64,000 nt of DNA, taken from positions 304,777-368,776 of the forward strand of contig NW_020170433.1 in the NCBI RefSeq assembly GCF_000524195.1, written 5' to 3'. Numbering within the stretch: the first letter of the stretch is position 1; the number at the start of each line of letters is the position of its first letter. Under the pieces are notes generated by a model that ran no database searches, was not told the DNA's origin, and was given only the letters and a program-made list of their open reading frames with translations. The stretch is from Echinococcus granulosus. Its lineage: Eukaryota; Platyhelminthes; Cestoda; Cyclophyllidea; Taeniidae. The position numbers and the translations under genes are program-made. Of this stretch, positions 12,011 through 24,902 are shown piece by piece.

Positions 12011-15000
12011 ACTATACACTGCATAAAGGGGAAAATAAAGTGATCCGACGTATCAGGATGTGGGAAGTTCAGACATATAAGTGCCCCGATTGCCAGTAAG
12101 ACGGCTTTTGGTGGATGTGTTATTGGCAGTGCTACCAAACTATAAAAAGGGCATTCGTTTTAGAGAATAAGCCAAACTCTAATTCTTTATGTACGCACAG
12201 ATAAAATGCAGCGTTGCCGTACTTGTAAAAAACACGACTAAAACGCACTTAAAACAATTTCGGCTTTCATGACCCAAGGAGGGGATAACCACCAATACTG
12301 CCTTTTTAGGAAAAAAAGTCGCACCACTTTCCATTTTATTTTTTCCTCAATTTGATCAAAAAAGAAGAAAAATGATCACTCCAAGGATTGGGAAAGCTGT
12401 TCACAGGACAGTCTGTGTATTTAAGCAAAACTTTTATGCCGTTCAGAAGTGAATGACTGAAAAATTTTATCGTTATAATCTTTCTCAAATTAAAACCCTC
12501 GAATGCATTAATTGGAACTTGAGGTGATTCTTGGAACATCCGACATTGCCTCGCTATTATGGAAATACTAGACGATGCACAGACAGCAATGGGGAAGCTT
12601 CTTTTGCTTTTGTAAAAAAAGCGATTTCTAATAGTAAAAATAACTGAATTTCAAATCACTTGACACTCCCTGATTGCTACTGGCCGAATGGACGACAATG
12701 GCCGCGCATTGTTCGTTGCTACGCCGAGGAATGAGCAAAAATCCACGGTATATTTTTATACGCAGCGCAAGTAGCACAAACACAGGCCTCCACGGATAGG
12801 AAGACAGAAAGTGTCGTTTATTTTGCAACAGCACGGTCACATTCGTGAATGGGACGTATATCGAATTTGGTAGGATTTTTATCTAGCTACCTAAAAAACA
12901 ACTAGTCATTTCTTATCATCTTCTTCCCTCTTCTTTACTTCTTGAAATATATAAGGCATAATAGAATAGCAAATTATTGGTCCAAACGTGGTTTAGTTTA
13001 GTCCAGATTTCCCTTAATTTAAGACTGATGGTTATGTCGCACTTGTCCGATTGCCTTAAGACACAGAGAGTTTTCTGTAAACAAATAAGTAAATAAGTAA
13101 ACTTAAAAATACCTGTTTGATCCAACGTTTTCATTTAATGTCAGAACGACAGCAAACTGACCAATAATCTGACAAACCAATTAAACGTCAGGCCTTTGAC
13201 AATCAGTTAGCCAATGGGGTTACTCTAAAAGCTGTAAAAGTCGCGCTAAATAGTCTTCTTGTAGATCCTCGAGCCTTTCTTGAAGTCATAATGAACCCGG
13301 CGATTCGCGATTGGCGGACATAAGGCCTGGAGGCTAGGAATACGGCTAGTACGTTGTGGCAACAATCACAGGAGACCAAAACTATGGAGAATGAGAAGTT
13401 GAGTGTGTAATTACAAACATCAATCTCTTTCTAAATTTACTAAAGAAATGCACAAATACACTGATTCCTACTGCAAAACACCAGGCATTGTTTGTCTTAG
13501 TAGGATGGGATGCTGAATTTCGACACTCAAATGCCAAGATTAGCTACAGATCCCTGCATTTGATTGTTTAAAAATTTCATCAAATTCCCGTTTGAAAAGA
13601 TTAAGTTGTGGTCAGAAGGCGTGGAACTTAACTGAATTCTTGCTGCGTAAAAGACTGTTACATAGCATTCAAACCTTGAAGGTGGAGTAAATAACCTCGG
13701 AAAATGGCAAATAGGTAAAGTGGACTGAATGCGTTGATGGTATTTGCTAAGAGTACTTTAAAAGTGCGCATACATGATGGAACGCTACACCAAGCCCTTT
13801 TAATGAACGCCCTTTGACATTCCAAGGCTGCTCCTAAAGCATAGCATCCATGGAGACCAGCTCATTTTGCCAGTCAATTGGGCAATTTCTTCTCCATAGC
13901 AAGTACATACATGGCTCTCTGGCCATCATCCAGTTATTTTTCAGTTGCGTAAACTGGATTCAAAATAAAATGTTTAACCAAAGCCTGTAGAAATATGCAT
14001 GACTGGGCTAGTTGTGTGTTATTAAAATGATTTTGCAAGCTTATAGTCTGGCCCTGCACGCGTCCATAGTTTGATCCACAGATGAAGGCGTGACGCTTTT
14101 TCCTACATCCAGCTGTCGGGATGTTTGTTTATCACAACTCCGCTCCGCTAAACAAGCTAGCAAATGAACGTTGGCATCGTATATCCTGGTTTTCACCTTT
14201 TGTCGTTTCACAATTACGAAACTGGTGAGTGCTGATTGTTTTTTTGTTTAGAGCGTTTATTATCTTGTCTTGCATGCGTCCAGACGTGCAAATTTCAGCA
14301 GTGAGGAGCGCTTACCATGCATGCAGAGTTGGATGAGTAGAAATGAAGCCTGCTGGATCAGAACTTTGAAATTTTTCGTTCACAGAAGCACATTGGAAAT
14401 ACGATTTATTCCTTTTCTGAGGCCTCAAGACATCAGCACTTATAACTACTCACCCTTTAAGCAATGAACAAAGAATGCTCACATCGGTTTGTACGTGGGA
14501 TGGGTGCCGCATTGCCTGAAGTCAAGCCGGAATAAAAAGCAAAATTATTAGGCTGGTGCAGTAGTTAAATGTGCCAATCATTTGCCATTTAACATCACCT
14601 AAAGTCTTTTAAAAGTGATCTGGCGCATAAACAAAAGTATTTTGAAGTTAAGCTTTTCTTACATTTATGGAGACAAATTAATGCAATCTCATCCAGGGAT
14701 GAGCGGCGGTAGCTTTTACAGTCCTTGATAAAATAAAAGGCTTTTTTAGGCAGGAATTTTGACGACTATGGAAATAAAAAAGAGGTATGTTTGTCTGGTA
14801 ATGCGTTGGCTGCAGTGCTAAATTGAGTGGCAAGTTAATTTCAGGTTCTAACAAGGACTGACCCTACACACGACGTTTTCGCCCCAAATGGTCCCATTGT
14901 ACTAAACATCCTGTTCACTACTGCATCCATTCATCAATCGGTCGCCAATGTGTTGGACCACCGTTCATAGCGTTTCTATCGGCGTCATAAGCGTACATTT

Positions 15001-18000
15001 TGGGGACACTCACCTACTTCCTACGCTGAATAGATGCACGTCACAAATGCCTTCGAATTGGTCGAAATAATGTTTGTAGGAATGCAAAGACTTAAGCCAA
15101 CGTCTAAAAGGGCCAATTCTAATGGGTTCACATAAATAACAAGTAGGGAGACTGTCACTAACATCACATTCACTTGACGCAGTTACCCCTGTCACTCCCC
15201 AGGAAAAGGACTACCTCCCATGAAGTGCGCTGTTGCTCAATCCATCTGCGATGTTCAGTTGGGCTGAAAAGTGACCGATAGGGTAAATGTCTGTCGCTGA
15301 GGTAGACTAACACGCGCATAGTGGTGTGCTGTGCGCGTCAAATGCAGACCAACGGGGGCCCCAAGTCCGGAGGCTGAGTCACCGTCACCAACCCACGCAG
15401 TGTGTTTTGTTCTACATTCCCCCCAAGTGACGTTTCCGGCGCGTGGCACACCCAGGACGCCGTGGTGGCCCGCTAGTCTAGCATGCCACTGTATTGACTA
15501 CTTGGAAAGGGGGTATCATCATTAGGGCTTCAAGAAGAAGCAAAAATGCGGCCATTTTCATGAAAATTTATTCGTCTTAATGAAAAGAATACCTGTAATA
15601 TGCTAATTTTTCATAAAATCGGTTGATAACACTTTTGTTATCTACTTTTTCTGCACTGAACACGAAACTTGGCATGCTCACCCCCGTGCAAAGTCAAAAG
15701 GTCAGAGGTTGACGATCTTGGCGGATAAACCCGGAATCAAAACGTGCAGCCTAAATCGCATTACTTTATGGGTATTAAGTAGCAAACAACGGGAACCTCA
15801 AGTAATCCTAAATTTTAATATAATATTCACAAAACTGTAAGCAATTTCTGTTAAAGTACGCACCTGTTGCTAGTTAGGGAAGCGAATTCCAATGGTGCTT
15901 GGTGCTGTCAAGATGAAGCCATTAAATTCAGTCCTCTTTCATTAACATAGAAACTCCATATTTTAGGAAATGGCTTTCATAAACATGAAAATGCCTTGAA
16001 TTGGTCCCTTTTCCATATCCATAGTATCTGCTTCATAGGAAATTTGCCTTATAATCCTTAATTATCGCCACTTGCGGATTCCCCAAAGCAATGTGAATCT
16101 AAAACTTGTTAAATTTGTTCGTTTTCCGATTATGAGTTTCTTTCGTTTTATTCTAAAAGATTATTATCTCCTAAAAATTAATAAGCCCTCTAAATCCAAA
16201 TAGATTTGCATCGTATTTCCTGTTTCTTATAAATTCAAGCTATCAGTGTAAAAAAAATTTAGGCGGTAGTTTTATTCCTTTAATACTCAAATGGTGATTC
16301 AACAGATGGTCACAAGTTATTATAAAATTAATGCAATGTTCAGTGCGACATCACCACATTTTGGTGTCCATTTGGCATACCTTTTGTGCACATAAAGGTG
16401 AGCGTTGTACGCTGTAAAGGACCCCCACAAGTCAGCGGGAACTTTCATTATGCTGACTGCTTATTTCTGGACTGTGCGAAGAGCAGTTGCGAGTTTGAGG
16501 AACAGGCGCATGGCGGAAATCACCGCATTCCGATTAGAAACCGCTGACCTCTGAATCACTATTCCAAAATTTACGATGGCATCCAGTGACGGGATCCCAG
16601 AACTTACATCTGACCTAAACATTGTATATATCACGTCATGAATAACATGTATCAAACGATTGGCGGCTTTTGGCACGATCACGAATCAAATGATCAGCAA
16701 AAGCCGGATGAATCCACCATGGGAGGTGAGATCTAAACTCTGGTTTTGTGAGCATAGGACAGTAATGCAAGGTCTGGAAGTATCGACAGCCCAAGAGGAG
16801 ACCATACTGAGTAGCAGCATTAGTTTAGAACTTTGAAGGCATGCGTAGAGTTAAATACGTGAGTGAGCATGATCAGGTGTGGCCTTGCCATCTCTGGCAG
16901 ATGTGACGAGCTGAGTGATCGCTGGTATGCTAGGAGGTGCCCATGTAACGATGAAAATGCTCGGATCCACTTTTCGCCTGTAAACACTGGCAGTTCGCAC
17001 CATCAGGCTCTAATCACTAAGTCATCTGCTTATTTTTTCTTGCCCTTTTATTCATTCATCGAACACACCCATACTGACTTGACTAATTTATTCATCCATT
17101 TATCAAAGTCTGCTTAATCAGGTCCCCATAAAACTTTTCCACAAGTTAATTCAACTTACAAATGACCTCAGCGTGTCAACCCTTTTTAACGGAACGTTCG
17201 TTTCCGCCATCTGAACTGCTTCCATGCGTAGCAGTACTTTAGCCGCTGCATATGAAAGGCGACAAGTGATTGGAAAATATCATGTCAAAATCAAGTTTTG
17301 ATTGCCATTTTCATTGTTAATTTAGGTGGGTCATGTGAGATAGGCATGTTTACCACTCACAGTAATTTGCGATCCATTTTAGCCACTCCCCTGTCAGTAA
17401 GCAAGGTAGTAAGGCCAATTCTGTTTACCATTGATAGGCTATGAGGTAAGTTAAATTCATTTCATCCACCACAAAAGAATGCTCGATAGTCCACTTCGTC
17501 CTCTTTTCGCTAGCGCTCTACCCAAAAACTCAACTTCGACGTCGGCACCAGCTAGAGTTAACATTCACGGGTCTCGTTTTACTGCTTTACGTATTACAAT
17601 TTCTATTGCATGTACAGTTGCCAATCTTAATGCATAGGGCAACTTAATTGAAGAAGCTGCAGCAAGCATCTCAAATTAAGGCTAAAAACAGGAATCCGAA
17701 TTCTAAAAATAAGTTAATATTAACGACACGAGTATATACAATCATAAAGAGAATGCTTGAAGTAATACCCAACTTCAAACGTGGGATGGGAAAAAGCATT
17801 GTGGGGAATTTCGCCTTCCATGTTGTCTCTGTAATTCGAGTTTTTACGTGCCTATGTTAGCTAAACTTTTTTTAAAATTTAAAATAGGTACTTTTTTCAA
17901 ATTTAAAGGAATCACCCCTTACTAGCACGACTCTTAATCTTATTAAAAACCACTTAGTCAAATGTGCGAAGAGCTTTAGCCTAGGAAGTACCCGCGGTGA

Positions 18001-18910
18001 TTTCCATTATCCTGGGTGTAGGTTCTTGATTAGACTTTTGGCAGCTTGACATTGAAATACACACTAGATTACCACTTTAAATTTGAATGAAAATTGTTGA
18101 AACCCTCACGGTTTTACAGCAAAATGGAGGCGTGATCACCATCAAATCAAACATGGTGACTAGACTTCCTCCTTCCGTGGTGATTTTAGTGAATTTTTAT
18201 TTTAATTCCCCTAATGGATAAAGTAACCATTTCTTTTTTAATAAAAAAGCGTCGTCTGATGATAATTTTTCACACAAAATCATGGGCACAGAAATTGTTT
18301 AAAAGCTAACCCTCACCCTTCTACTGGACTGGTGATAACTTTTCAGTTTCGTAAAATAAACAAATAACGCTTGTTAGATGAAATGAATGAAAACTGTATT
18401 ATTTACAAAAGTCACAAACTTAAAAGCAAACCGAGAATCATGTCACGAGTATGTTGAACGCGCTACCTTAACCCCTTTATTAAGTGGTTCTGGTCAGTGT
18501 CCAGTGGGAGTTTTCAAAGGTCCAATGACTTTTGGGTATATTAAAAAGGACATTTTTGCATTCTGTAGAATTTTTAGCAGGAATTAGTGCACTTCTAGCA
18601 TCGTGGTAACAAGAAGTTGAAACAGTGTTGCAATAGGGACACGTGGACACAAAGTGAACACGGGAGGTACCGTAAACCTTTGCAGTTATGGTGGATGGTT
18701 GCAACTGATACATCATGTATGCGTAAATGATACATGATACCTATTTAGATGGAGAGGAAAAAGTACAAAATCAAAGCATATGAAGCGTTTTTTAGTTGAG
18801 TACGTCGATCACTTTGAAATAAACTTGCTTTTTTATTTGCCACAAAACAGGTAAAACGCCTTTGTTCAATGTTTCACAGGCTCCCTGATTAACCCCCATG
18901 ACTCATTCTA

Positions 18911-19077
18911 GTTGGTTGGTTGTTTAACTTTAACTTTGGCATCGGAACCACTTGGGTGTTGCACCATTGTACCCCCAGGCCATGGTGGTAGCCCCAAGCC
19001 CTACTCTATGTCGACAGTGCATATTCTACCCTAGTACTCTGTCTTCTTTCATCCTAAAGAAACTTTAACGGCGCCAC
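18911..19077 (+). repeat. Interspersed repeat, copy C (diverged)
   Basis: It keeps the order of the family's blocks in strongly mutated form: TTGGTTGTTTA, AGGCCATGGTGGTAGCCC, GTGCATATTCTACCCTAGTACTCTGTCTTCTTTC, and an end related to GACGCTAC. It is older than copies A and B. Confidence 0.55.
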
Positions 19078-20059
19078 AATTATTCTGTTTCAATGGATTA
19101 TCTGGCAATTAGCTTTAGTTGCCATTACGGAAAATAGAACTTTTCATTTAACGTAGAGACATAAATTTACTCATTTTCAAAGTTGGTCTACAAATGGCAA
19201 ATTTCTAAATGGCAATGAAGGAACAATTTTGTCCGGAGGATAAATGCAAAAATCACAATTGGTTTGCTTATTTCACGTTATCAAGCATGTTGCTTCGCTG
19301 AAAAAGTGCTTTTATACAATATTTTTGCAAAAAAACAAGAATAGGTCTGTAAAAGAGAATAACAATTTCTTGGCGGTATTTTTAGTAGACAAAATAGCAA
19401 ACAGGATAATTTAAGTCGAAGAGTCTTTGAAAACATTAATAACAATGCTGAATAGGCAGTTTAAGCTATTGAGAATAACTTTCCCTTTAATAAAGGAGAG
19501 CTACGAAAGTTTGTAAATAATTGTGTATTCTAGATTTTTACAAAATTTATTCCTCTTTTGTAGGAACATTGATCCGCGTTAGCACCCAACCAATTGAATT
19601 AAAGCACGCTTTTGAATCAGCTAATGGGTTGGTACGAAAGTTCAAAAATGTAGCAGTGGTGATGGGATGGGAGATGTGGAAAATGCAATGTATGTGAACC
19701 AATTGCCCTGCCAATTCAAGGTAGCAATTAAGGTGTTTTTGTTGCTGCATAAATTGGCGGGCTTTCTAGCAGAATCCTATTAGAACGTTTGTATTACAAG
19801 CAAGAAAATCTGATTGAGCTTTATTTCTTTCACTTTCTTCGTTGAAGGAAATGGTTTTCAACCTAATTTACTGGCACGTCCAAAAGGTTCTTGCTTGTGC
19901 ATTATTTACTCGTTAGGCCATTATGTACAAACTTCCCGCCTGACCCGAGTTCTCAGTCTAGCATTTACCGGCATCACTGCGATATTTCACTTTCACTGTT
20001 CTTCATTGCAAATGCTCGCCTTTTGACATGACATATTAAAAATTTATGAGGGGACAGGC

Positions 20060-20096
20060 AAAAAATTCGGAGGAGGGCATCTAACTCGGACTAAAA
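20060..20096 (+). repeat. Short repeat tail related to 49590-49625
   Basis: GGAGGAGGGCATCTAACTCGG followed by a TAAA stretch matches CAGGAGGGACATCTAACTAG plus TAAA at about 49588-49614, where a tRNA-like head lies upstream. GGGCATC-type tails occur on many tRNA-derived SINEs and their partner LINEs. Here only the tail is visible. Confidence 0.35.
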
Positions 20097-21819
20097 GCTT
20101 AGCTTCCGCCTTGGTCTGTACTACTTTTAGGCTTTTCGTACAACAGCAAATGCTAAAAATGGGTGAATTTATAAGCAATATTTCCACTACAAAAGCATAG
20201 TTTCCGCGCAAAGGAGCATTCTTGCATTACCAGCTTCTGATATCTGAATCGAGTTTGAAGGCGAATCTTTGTCGATTAAGCAAGCCAACACCAACGGTGT
20301 TAATCATTCCGCAGACTCTTTGTAGTGCTGTTTTCACTGGAACATTAAGAGAGCTAAGGCGCCAATTCTACCTAATTTACAATCAAACAAATTTGAAGTT
20401 GGGCACCTTATCGAAATCGGTCGTAATTAGATGTGAATTCGGAGGAATAACCGAATTACACCGTTCAAACATGCAGAGCGTGGTGATGAGCGCGTTTGCT
20501 AATATTTTTTTATCCTATTGTTAATTCATTCAAGAATCTTGAGCAAGTGCGGAATTCATTGAAACCCTACCTAGGTTCTCAAATACGACACTTGCTACTG
20601 AGGTGTCGATCCCTGGTTCCCCTTAATTGTAGTGTTGCCATCCTGCATATAGTTGATAAACCCTTGCTTTTTCGGCATTGAGACAGTGAACCTCCACCAA
20701 GTTATTTGTTGCTGCCGAATCCTCTTTATGAAGATTTTCTGTTACATATTATACATTCCAAAAATTCAGGCTATCTTTAGACACACCCTAATCTCTTAAC
20801 TAGGCCACAACACCCCAAATGACTTTTTAAAACATAAACAAATTGGATGTCGGTCCGAAATTGTCCTCATGGAAGACTCGAGTAGTAAGCAGCGACTATC
20901 ACTGATTTGGCATTTAGACTGATTCAATCATCACGGCAAATACGTGTTGCTTAGGTCAGTTTTGCCAACAATTGTGGTTCTTTACGCTTATGGGGGCGTT
21001 TTTATATCCCTCGCATCTTGTAAAATATCCCTAAAATCTCCGAGATGGGTAAATTCATGTAACTCAACATTTGCTGTTTGTTTAGTTTAAATATCGTTTA
21101 GCGCCGAGATGTGAAGGCCAAAAGTTGTTAGGACACACGCTTGTACGTGATTAGCTTCTGATAGAGGGAGTCGGTCTAATCACAATCACGTACCGAGGAC
21201 GTGTCAGTTCGATGTGCAACCTCCAGGCGTTAGTGCGTCAAATGTTTGTGCTACATTGTCTGTTCCATCCTGCAAGGTGCAAACACCCTTAAACAAATTT
21301 ATCAAAGGGTCAGCTTCTTTGTTGTGACTTGTGAACTTACCTTTATAATCCTCTATGGCCATGCATCGCAAATGCTTAAATCGGCTAAAATGTTCCCAGT
21401 AGACTTCTCATTGACTTTCAGAACTTAAACCGAGGCTCTGAATAATTCCTAAATAAAGTGGATTCGTCTTTTGGTATAAGAAAAAAAGAAAACCTGAACT
21501 AAATTTTAAGTCAATAATTTTAGTTGGACCAGTTAGTATACTGCAGGTCAGATTTCATTTTACCATACAACGATGCTTTCTCAGTAAAGGATATGGTCAC
21601 TAGCCATTAAAGTAACAGCAAACCACTATGAGCAGTATCTATTCTTTCTAATGAAAATCAGAAATAGTGTAAAGGAGGAAAAGAATAATTTTGTTGAAAG
21701 AGAACACATAGAGCCTGTGTGACAGCCAAAGTTACTTTTAATTTTATCTTTCGAAGAACTAACAAGTCCGGGGTTCATATGAAGCTGACTGAACTATCAC
21801 TTAAAGTTATTAAGATAAA

Positions 21820-22010
21820 TGGATAGACTGAAGGGCAGATGAATAAATTTGTGAGTGATTTAACAGAACAAGCAAATATATAGGTGGACGCATGGATAGG
21901 TAGAAAAATCCGCCATGGAATGACGCATAGACTAATGGATATGGAGCTCAGAGACAGAAGCTCTGAAAGGCAGATAAATGAATGAACATTTGATGAATGG
22001 AAGGATCACA
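21820..22010 (+). repeat. Degenerate GATG/GATA-type tandem region
   Basis: Purine-rich stretch with repeated, mutated units such as ATGGATAG, GATGAATA, ATGGATAGGTAG, GATAAATGAATGA and GATGAATGGAAGGAT. It looks like an eroded tetranucleotide microsatellite. Confidence 0.4.
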
Positions 22011-24902
22011 AGGTTCGGGGTATAGGAAGAATTCTGACGCAATGAATGTGAACGTTTTCCCTGCTGACCCTCGTTTACTCCCCCGTAATTTAGCCCCACC
22101 AGCTGCGCCGTGATATTCCAGTCCGGAACTGAGGTGCCACACCCACTTTTGCCTGCCTACGTCAGCAAGTCCTTCTGCACACTTGGCCCCATGATCTTTT
22201 TCTAAGGACTTATTTAAGGCAACTATTCATTGCAAGTAGGAATATTTATAGTCTTCCTCATGGGTTGCAATTGTTCTTCCCATACTTCACATATAAGCAT
22301 TCCATGTGCCCCGCCCCGATGCTTGATTTAAATGAAGACCAATTCCCTAAAAAAAAAAATATTAACTCATCATACAGTGTTCCCAAGTAAGAGTATTTGG
22401 GTTGAAGAAGATTGCAATTTTTCCTAAATACAGTCATTATTTTTTGTTATTCATGACTTCGCACTAGGTGATATCACTGCATGCTTGCATAACAGAGCAG
22501 AGTGTAGGGCCCTCGATAATCAGAAGTGGCTCTTCAATTTTCCCATTTCGTCTAAATAAGAGTTCAAAACACGCGATAGATAAGCGACATAGGATGCCAC
22601 GGGTCGTTTTCAGCCGACATAACTGTCTCCATAGCATACAATTTCAAGCATGGCTTATAACGCATTACTAATAGCTAAAGTCCCATTATTTCTTGTTCAA
22701 CTGACATTTAACAAGTTCCAATATTCATAATCGTCCACACAAGACATGAATGCGAATTATGCAAATCAGGCTGTTATTTTGGTTCTCGGGAACAGATGTC
22801 CTCTGAAGTCTTTGTTAGCATACATTATTAAGAAAACTCATAAAGACTCTGATTAAACGTCTTCGCACAACCAAGGGAGGTTTTTCTTACTTTTAAGTAC
22901 CTTAAATCTATCGACGGAGATCTAGATTCGCCTACTAATAAAATATGTCGATCATCAAGACAAATTTGAATTGATTCGACCTTTTTATGATAAATTTTAT
23001 GTAGTACTTTGACACTGCCCAACTTTGGAGATTTGCGGAGGCTCACGTTCCCGCGCAGTCCAACGTACAGTTAGATAAACTACCAAAGCATTACGCATAT
23101 TTTAATTAACAGCTAGAAAATGCAAAGAAGAATATTTAAGGTCAAAGTGACTTTACTGCAGGATGACAAACAGGGATAATCAGACAAATTAAAGTTTTGT
23201 TAGAACGATATTTCAATTTACTGATACGAAGGCACTTCCCAGTATAGATTCTGCCACTTAAGCGTACTGCTCACCAGTAGCTCCCCAGATGAGATTGTGA
23301 TGGGGCCATCAGAATTCTGACCCCAGCCTACTTCTGGGAGGCGCATGAATCATGGGGGTCGTGCATCTAGGCAGCAGTAAACACCACGGTATGCCGTCAT
23401 GAGCACGGGTTCCAAATGTTTTCATTGCACTGTTTCATTTACATATTTATGTATTTATATCAAACAGATTTCTCACAGTGCAGACCTTACACATTTACCT
23501 ACAGCGAAGAGTGTTACAGCCATCTGTGCAAGGCAAAATGCAAAGACTTGCACTTACTTTTCTCCCACGGTAAATACGTTACTGTGGCCAAACGTGCAGA
23601 GAGATGCAGGACATGGATTAATATAAGAATACCTCCAATAAGAGATAAGTGGATGAAAGCCATTGCGCACACTTTAAAACCTTTGCTTCGCATTAAATGT
23701 TGAGGAATGTGCTTGGTTTTTTAAGCTTATGGTTTGATAGGTAGTGCAAAGCCCAAACTACCTGATGGAATGTGCATAATAGTCTACGGTTAGTCCTTTT
23801 TTGCAAATAAACAAAAGTGTAAACCAGCGTTTGAACATCACAAAGAGCAGCAATTCATTCATCATTGTTGGCTCAACTATTGCGTACAAGAAGTATAACC
23901 TTGTGCTCGACAGAAATTTACCAGATTTCTGTATGACAATGAACAGGAAATTTGGTATTTGGCAAGATGAGCTCTGTTTTTAAAGTGAAAATGTTTTAAT
24001 TAACCATTTGCCATGTTCTAAACGTATTGTTGAGTTTGCAGGCCATGGATTGACCCAGATATGCAATATAACCGACCTACTGATATTGTATCAATAGTAT
24101 CCACGAGTACCCATCCAATTTCCATAGAACGTTGCAGAAAAATAACGAGCGCAAAATGCGATAACCTAGACCTGGAAGTTAATTTGTTTGACAAATAAAT
24201 GGAGAATAAAGATGTCCTCTTCCACGCATCTCATCGAGCTACTCTAATACGAAGTACCTTCGTTAAAAGGAAATGCAAACATGCCCCTTTGGGGCACCTC
24301 AAATCTACCTAAAGTGCATATTGAGAGTTTGATGGCCCAAATTTTTCGCCTAAAATTATGCAAAGGAACTCCATTAGTAAAACAACCACTATCTACTAAG
24401 CAATCGTACTCCCTCTTTGTTCGTGAGGTCAATCCGAACTTCCACTTCACTAACTCACTTTAAGGCCACCCGGGTACGTAAAGGCAAGAGTCCTACAAAA
24501 TCTCAATTAACAGACAGAATATCTCATTTGAAAGAGCACTTCACTGATGCCCGTTAGCGATTAGCCTAGCACTAAGTGTTTTTAACTTCGAGTGTAAGCG
24601 GGTGATGCATCCCCAACTATGCGAACATTTTCAGTCTTCCGTAATTTGGACTTTACACTGGCGACAAGCCACGTCAGCCAGTAATCTTCCTCCAACTAAT
24701 AAACTACTTCAGTACTCATGTGCGCCTTAAGAATAACTTAGACGCTGTAACCTCACTACCCAGTGGTGCTTAAAGTTAAGCTGCAGACACAAGCATGCGT
24801 ATGAGTAGCCTTATATTTCATCCGTTAGTAAAAAAAAAACATACAAAAGCAAATACAGTAGGTGGTCAAGAGCTCCCTACACAACAGACAAGTCAGCGCC
24901 CC

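Larger units (their letters stand above)
12011..24829. other. Gene-poor stretch, no supported coding region
   Basis: Mostly AT-leaning sequence. It holds a diverged repeat copy (18911-19077), a repeat tail (20060-20096), a degenerate short tandem region (21820-22010) and a CpG-rich island at about 15290-15480 that is open in both directions but unrecognised. No splice-bounded exon with protein-like content was found by reading. Confidence 0.55.
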